33,000 nt of DNA from Asparagopsis taxiformis (Eukaryota > Rhodophyta > Florideophyceae > Bonnemaisoniales > Bonnemaisoniaceae): the NCBI GenBank assembly GCA_030407315.1, contig JALQPE010000795.1:1-33000 (forward strand), given 5' to 3'. Position 1 is the stretch's first letter. The number at the start of each line of letters is the position of its first letter. The notes under the pieces are model-generated. The model was not told where the DNA came from. It did not search any database and saw only the letters and a program-made list of their open reading frames with translations. Position numbers and translations under genes: made by a program. Shown here in pieces: positions 28,076 through 33,000 of this stretch.

Positions 28076-28919
28076 TCAGAACATTGCCTCCTCCACTTCA
28101 AAGTGATCGGAAACTGAAAGTTGTGGAAGTTCTATCTCGTTAAGGCGATGAATGAAATGCCCATTTTCATTGTCCCAAGCCATAGAGTTTCTTTCCAGGA
28201 CAACTTTGTTTCCATTTCCAATAATTGAGTTTTCCAGTTCTTTCCCAGCCGTCAACCCGAAAAAGAATTTTGCGTTTCCTTGACTTTCGTCCTCCTCAAA
28301 TCTAGAGACACCCAGAACTCGCAATTTACAGTTATGGTTACCCTTGCATTCTCTTAGTTTCCATATAGCTCGTTGACGATCTGATTGATCCCACAATCCT
28401 ATCCAGTTGCATATTCCCCCAAATCCAGAGAACGTGATGTAGAAGAAGTCGTGAAGCAGAAATACCCGGGCGCTGCATAGTGTTAAAATCAGGCCAAAAT
28501 GAAACGTTTTCTTGTCCTCTCGATATATTCTCTGCTATCCAGCTCCAAAGTAGAAGGTCACAGTCAGCTGTAATTGATATGTTTGACTGCGTGAAACGTT
28601 TTCCTGGTGCTCGATCAGCGCTTTCGTGTTTGGATACTGGTGTAGCAGTTGTAACATTTTTCGGCGAAGCGTTGCTTTGAAGACATTCACTCTCCCTTCT
28701 TTCATAGATTCGCTTCCGGCATCAATACGGCCGACGAGATTTGTTTCTAGTTTGCTCACTCGACGATTTAACTGCAAATAAGATGTTTGGATTGCATCCA
28801 TGTGGGACTTCACTAGTCTTCACCTCCTCGAGATACAGTAGATTTGCCTTCATCTGGCATATGGACGCCAGCATCTCCTTCACATTCGTATCGAGAAGAT
28901 ATGTCATTGCAGGGATCAT
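28076..28919 (-). pseudogene. Unrecognised coiled-coil protein gene, frameshifted
   Basis: The ATG at 28919 opens MIPAMTYLLDTNVKEMLAS..., which continues after a frame change near 28800 as a heptad-like helix (LQLNRRVSKLETNLVGRIDAGSE) to about 28540. After another break, a third frame from about 28480 runs to the stop at 28076, with an aromatic, hydrophobic segment (FLLHDFFYITFSGFGGICNW) followed by a charged domain. The coiled coil suggests oligomerisation. The layout (helical coil, then a mixed domain) resembles the gene at 30373-32305, though I cannot show homology by eye. No known family is recognised. Confidence 0.38.
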
Positions 28920-28971
28920 AGTCTTGTAGACGCCACGAAACTCCAGGATTCAATTCAGTTGAAACGGGCAA

Positions 28972-29389
28972 TTACTGTTCCCTAAGCAGGTTTCTTCTTA
29001 AAAAGAATACTTCACAGACCTGAGGCTTTAATCCGTGCATACCATGATACCGCAGGGTTCCATACCCAATGATGTCCCCGATATAAACCCTGTGGATTTC
29101 TTCGATGTCTGCCTTCCACCAAACCCCTCCCGTCACTGAGCTCCCATAGAACTTTATCAGATCTGTCTCTGTGCGGAAGAAAGCTCTTCTCACTGTCAAG
29201 TGTATGTTTGGAAGATCCAGTGCAGGTTTTCTTGGTGATGATTCTCGGCGGAGTTGAAAGAGAACAAATTGGAGCGCTTTGTGACAGGGAACTGGATTTG
29301 TTTGGAACAATTCTTCGAGGCAAATATGAAACTCTTTTTGATTTTCTCTTAGGATACCTTCTTGACAAAGAATGCTTAGCTTTCGCCAT
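28972..29389 (-). pseudogene. Small unrecognised basic protein gene with one frame change
   Basis: The ATG at 29389 starts a very basic N-terminus (MAKAKHSLSRRYPKRKSKR), possibly a nuclear or nucleolar signal; an in-frame ATG at 29455 is an alternative start. Protein-like sequence moves to a second frame at about 29220 and runs to the stop at 28972. That second part, with FYGSSVTGGVWWKADIEEIHRVYIGDIIGYG, looks like a small folded beta-rich domain. It is only about 50 bases upstream of the coiled-coil frame on the same strand, so the two may be parts of a single broken gene. Confidence 0.38.
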
Positions 29390-29455
29390 GGTCTCTTTCA
29401 AAAGTTTCACAGAAAAACATTCCAGCGGAAAGGAGAACAGCTTGATTAGATCCAT

Positions 29456-30372
29456 GACGCTCTGAAGATTGTCTATTTATACCACGTACATGTCCTCTTA
29501 CTCTTCCATATTTTTTGGGCGCAGAGTAATGCCGCTCGAGATCAATTCCAGAAATACTTTCTGTTACAGCTGATAGATACCCAAATGCCCGCAAATGGCA
29601 GAGAAATAATATTCATGGACGTTCCTACCTGGGCAGACGTATTCTTGACTTCAGATGGAGCACAGGGCAAACGTATAGAAAAGAGTGTATCCGCTTGATA
29701 TGAAGAAGGGATTCACACTGGAAGTAGTAGTAGTGTAACGGCGAGAAACGGCACAGGATTTTCGATTGTAACAACATCTAGATCCCCAAATGGTACGAAG
29801 GGGTCGGGTGAAGATCTGAAAACTTCTCTGAAATAGCCGTTCATCACAGAAAGTGATTGGAATCGGTTGCCTAGTGGGTCTCCATGAGGATTTCGCGTAA
29901 AACTTGCGTATCGATAATTTTTCAGACAGGACTATGGTTCCTAGAGCATGTAATCTTCTCACCATCCAATTTTCTTGAACTGATAGAAGAATCAGGCCAA
30001 GAAATAATATGAATACTCAACTGAAGCTCGTCGAGAACGTATAAATCATCCAGTCCTCTTCATCAAACAAATCGAAACGGGTCGAATAGAACGACTCATG
30101 TATCACGTGTAAAGTTCTAGAGAATTCTTCAATCCGTTCAACTCATTTGCAGCCTATAGAGATGGTATCCCATCATGCATTGTAATTTAGAGGCGAGGAT
30201 AGCATTCACAACTTAATAAACCTTGGGGAATCAAGGAAAATGGATGATGCTCGGGAAAAAAGGTGTAAGCACGGATCGAGTGCTCAGAGAAGACTTCAGA
30301 CTTTCGAAAGCATCAAATACACTGCAGAGGTTTTTCTTCAAGCGATCCGAATCACTGTGGTATTCAGACATC
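29456..30372. other. Intergenic region between divergent genes
   Basis: The genes on either side point away from each other, so promoters for both should lie here. I see no clear TATA box. A minus-strand frame at 29651-29965 starts with ATG but has unconvincing composition and no partner frame. Some AT-rich runs and short direct repeats are present, nothing more. Confidence 0.4.
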
Positions 30373-32305
30373 ATGCCATTGAAGAGAAAAGGAGATCAAA
30401 TCAACAAAACCCCCAGTATCCATCAGCCAGTGCAGAAACTGAAGCGGACATCTTTTCAAAATGCACCAAGAAAGGGCAATAAGCATTCTTCTCTTACAAC
30501 TCCCAATCGTGTCGATGATTCTGGTGGAACGAGTACTCAGCTGCACAAACCGGTGATTCATAATCAGCCAACTGTGTCGCCAACCCATTCGGAAGTTGAT
30601 CCACATGATCGACCACGATATGACATATCATCTATACGGAGACTTCTCCTCGAATTTCAAAGCAGTCAAACAAACTTCATCAAAGAAAGCCTCCATGAAA
30701 TGGAAAAGAGCGTAGATAAAGTCTCCGCCAATGTGCAAAGATTGCAAAGCGAGTTCAAACGCTTAGAGTTGTAAGTAATTCTCCAGCTGCAACAGGCTCT
30801 GCAGTTCGCAAGAGTGCCATTTCAGGGAAGAAGAACATCACGTATGATTATCTTCTTGAAAATGAGATTCCATACTTTCAGTTTGTGTTCAACTCCGAAG
30901 TAATATCTGCCGTGACAAGGTACGCCATTCTTTCAGAGCTCTCAGGACTGGTCTTGAATTCAGAAAACCTTGTGAAAGCTACAATAAGTTGCATTCGTGG
31001 AATGTTATTCGGATATATGCCTAAGGATAAGAAAACGGTTTTTCGAATCTGGTCCAGGGGAAAGATTTTCTTTGCTCCGCCGAAAGGCTGTATACACAGC
31101 ATTCCGCAGCATGTACAGAAACGATTTCAGACTTTTTCGGGATGAAGATCATGGATCTGACACGGCTTCTCTGGCTATTGATGAGACCATTCGAGTCCAA
31201 AATCAAAGTATTTTGCAGGAAAACATACTTGCAGAAGATAAGGAGCGTTCAATACCTCGCCCAAAATGGCTCCGAAAAGGGTACGTCGAACTCTGGCATG
31301 TAGACTTCGTTAGAGGGTGGCTGGAGAAGACCGGAAGCGAGTATCGGAGCCCATGGCGATCTGGCTGCGATCGCATTCCAAACAATGGGTTCCCAAGGAA
31401 TGTGATAGCAAAGTATGCTTCCATAAGACTTTCTAGACACTGGAAGGAATATATGCACATTTTCAGGGAGCAAGCACGCATTACTTTTTTCACAGAGCTG
31501 GGGTACTTGTTCTCACCTTGGTCAGAAAAAGACGTTGGGAGAAATTGGGGACTCCAAACATCTCCTTTGCTTTCCCTAATGCATCGCACGCCTACGAAAC
31601 TGTTTGTGAAATTCCTCTATGTACGAAAAGATCGGCAGATAATTTCGTGAGTGATGACCAGAATATTTCTCTGTATCAAGGCGTTTTGCAGAAGAGCAAA
31701 GAAATGATACTTCGCGTGGAGCATGTTGTTTTCCTGCGAAGTACAGGCGGGAGTAGACGCGCCTCAAAGAACGGTCGTCCCGTTGTCTTGAGAAGAGTGA
31801 TCAATTTTGTCCATGTAGCTTCCAAATTTCTCATTGCCTTTTTTGGAGGAGACGATCATGATGGGCTTCTTGAAATACTATCAGCACACAAAGGGTCACT
31901 TATATCATTGTACAGCCTTGCATCACTTTTCCGTGAAATAGTCGAGGAGTTCTTCGAGGTTGCTGGGGAGGAAAAATTTTCTGGAATTGTATTGGTAGTT
32001 TCAGAGACGATGAAGTAATGAAAAGCTCGGAACAGAATACCTCCATTATGATGTATGATGAAACAGTGGTTTTGGAAGATTTGAAGTTGGGGGACCTTGT
32101 CCCATCAATGACCCAGCGCCAACGGATTTTGAGGAAGATATTGACCGGAATGACTGAGATAGAATTTAACAGGCTCCATATTGTTGACGAAGAGAACGGA
32201 ACCGGTAGAAATTATATGACAGGTCGGGATCACTCCGAGGAAGTCGACTCGTTCTGTGAGGAATCGAGAGAAGATGAACAGGATCTCGAGCAGTTCGACA
32301 TGTGA
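30373..32305 (+). pseudogene. Unrecognised nuclear-type protein gene, several frame changes
   Basis: I prefer the ATG at 30373: MPLKRKGDQINK followed by more Lys/Arg clusters, a likely nuclear signal. A Ser/Thr/His-rich linker and a coiled coil (LLLEFQSSQTNFIKESLHEM...) run to 30774. A GTAAGT at 30772 looks like a donor, but no downstream AG restores the frame, so I read a frameshift. Protein-like sequence then follows about 30777-31060, about 31060-31560, about 31560-32017 and 32018-32305 in changing frames. The middle part (HVDFVRGWLEKTGSEYRSPWRSGCDRI) is well formed, and the end is acidic with stop TGA at 32303-32305. The total would be roughly 640 residues. No family is recognised. Confidence 0.42.
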
Positions 32306-32868
32306 TTTCCGCATAATACACGACACTTATGCGCCTCTCCATAAAGACTTCGGAGCACTTTCGTCAATGAAGCACCTTCCACGCATCCGAACAGTTATCT
32401 CCATAAAGTTCTGAATGAAGCTAGAGTTCCTCAACTGACCTTTCAGCTTTCGGGTACCCTTTTCGAAGCTCATGTTACCGCAACCATTCACCATGGTGGA
32501 TTGGAAATGACTACCTCCTTCCTCCGCTTAAATGAATGTTCAACCTTCATGAAAATGTAAGCAGCGATAGTAGTGGCGGTTGGAGCGGTTGAAAAGTGGT
32601 GCGGCTGGTGGTCCGAGAAATGCACAGGGATGAGAGATTATGGAGTAGAAAGTTGGTAAATCATTGTTCGGTATAAAAATGCGAAGCAAGAATTTAGCAG
32701 CACACATGAGGATGACACGGGAGGTAGGATTACGAGATTTAGCGCAGAATGGCATTCGGAGGTGAACGATGACTGAATGGCAGCGAAGCGGATAGTGCTT
32801 TTGGCAAAAAAGGTAGACTTTACTCGTCTAGCGAGATAGTCGACTTTTGTACGACGAATATACAAAAA
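32306..32868. other. Intergenic; probable upstream region of the gene at the right edge
   Basis: No supported gene. The last 60 bases before the ATG at 32869 are AT-rich with ATATACAAAAA immediately before it, a good eukaryotic start context. No clear promoter element was recognised. Confidence 0.4.
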
Positions 32869-32967
32869 ATGGACATTGTTTCGATTACGCCAGCGTTTCA
32901 AGCTGAGAGAAGCCGGTTACCGTTTGCCAAGAACGTTTTGGAAAGCATACTCAGACCAACAACTGAG
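32869..32967 (+). CDS. First coding exon of a gene that leaves the window
   Basis: ATGG in an AAAAAATGG context opens 33 whole codons (MDIVSITPAFQAERSRLPFA...) that end exactly at GAG followed by GTAAGT, the consensus 5' splice site. The N-terminus has no signal peptide. The intron continues beyond 33000, so neither the protein family nor the acceptor can be judged. This is the best splice junction in the window and a good sign of a living spliced gene, but the call rests on one short exon. Confidence 0.42.
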
Positions 32968-33000
32968 GTAAGTTGCTTCATATTCACCACGCAGTCTGCA

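Noticed and set aside
29651..29965. Minus-strand 104-codon frame starting with ATG
   Set aside because: No coherent protein pattern and no continuation in neighbouring frames.
30772..30829. Possible 58-base intron starting GTAAGT
   Set aside because: None of the AG acceptors in the stretch joins the coiled-coil exon to the following open frame; a one-base frameshift explains it better.

Overview
This window looks like eukaryotic genomic DNA dominated by mobile and decayed sequence. Evidence for a eukaryote is a full Ty3/gypsy LTR retrotransposon with a chromodomain, a relic transposase gene, large palindromic repeat arrays, and one clean exon ending in a GTAAGT donor site at the right edge. 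I see no rRNA, tRNA, CRISPR array or bacterial-style operon. The orphan genes and transposase type remind me of red algae or a similar protist, but I cannot fix the lineage from the sequence.

Region 1 (1-13320) is one Ty3/gypsy element on the minus strand. The window starts inside its 3' LTR (1-308). Its 5' LTR ends at 13320 and probably begins at 12662, next to a TGG-type primer binding site. Gag (12563-10449) and pol (10230-5629) are long and almost uninterrupted: protease, reverse transcriptase, RNase H, H2C2/DDE integrase and a C-terminal chromodomain. Two catalytic positions look substituted: the protease DTG reads DTC, and the first Asp of the integrase DDE triad reads Tyr. Between pol and the 3' LTR lies an extra 5.3 kb. 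It carries a frameshifted reading frame on the opposite strand (882-3125), strong hairpins and a tandem duplication of about 350 bp.

Region 2 (13321-17600) is a decayed transposase gene on the minus strand, with a motif block like the Tnp2/CACTA type. Region 3 (17600-20900) holds hairpins, GGACGTCC-rich repeats, a strongly G-poor tract that contains a minus-strand zinc-binding-like gene remnant, and a tandem array of about 390-500 bp units full of palindromes.

Region 4 (21000-33000) has several broken or frameshifted single-copy genes. One encodes an HxD...H...R dioxygenase-like protein (minus); the rest I do not recognise. At 23840-23961 an inverted repeat encodes the same Asp-Pro-Tyr-Ala-rich peptide in both arms, and the arms differ mainly at synonymous sites. 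At the right edge a first exon (32869-32967) runs off the window.

Almost every gene outside gag and pol changes frame every few hundred bases. The overlapping parts of the two LTRs differ by seven single-base indels and no substitutions. Uncorrected long-read indels are therefore a serious alternative to real pseudogenisation.
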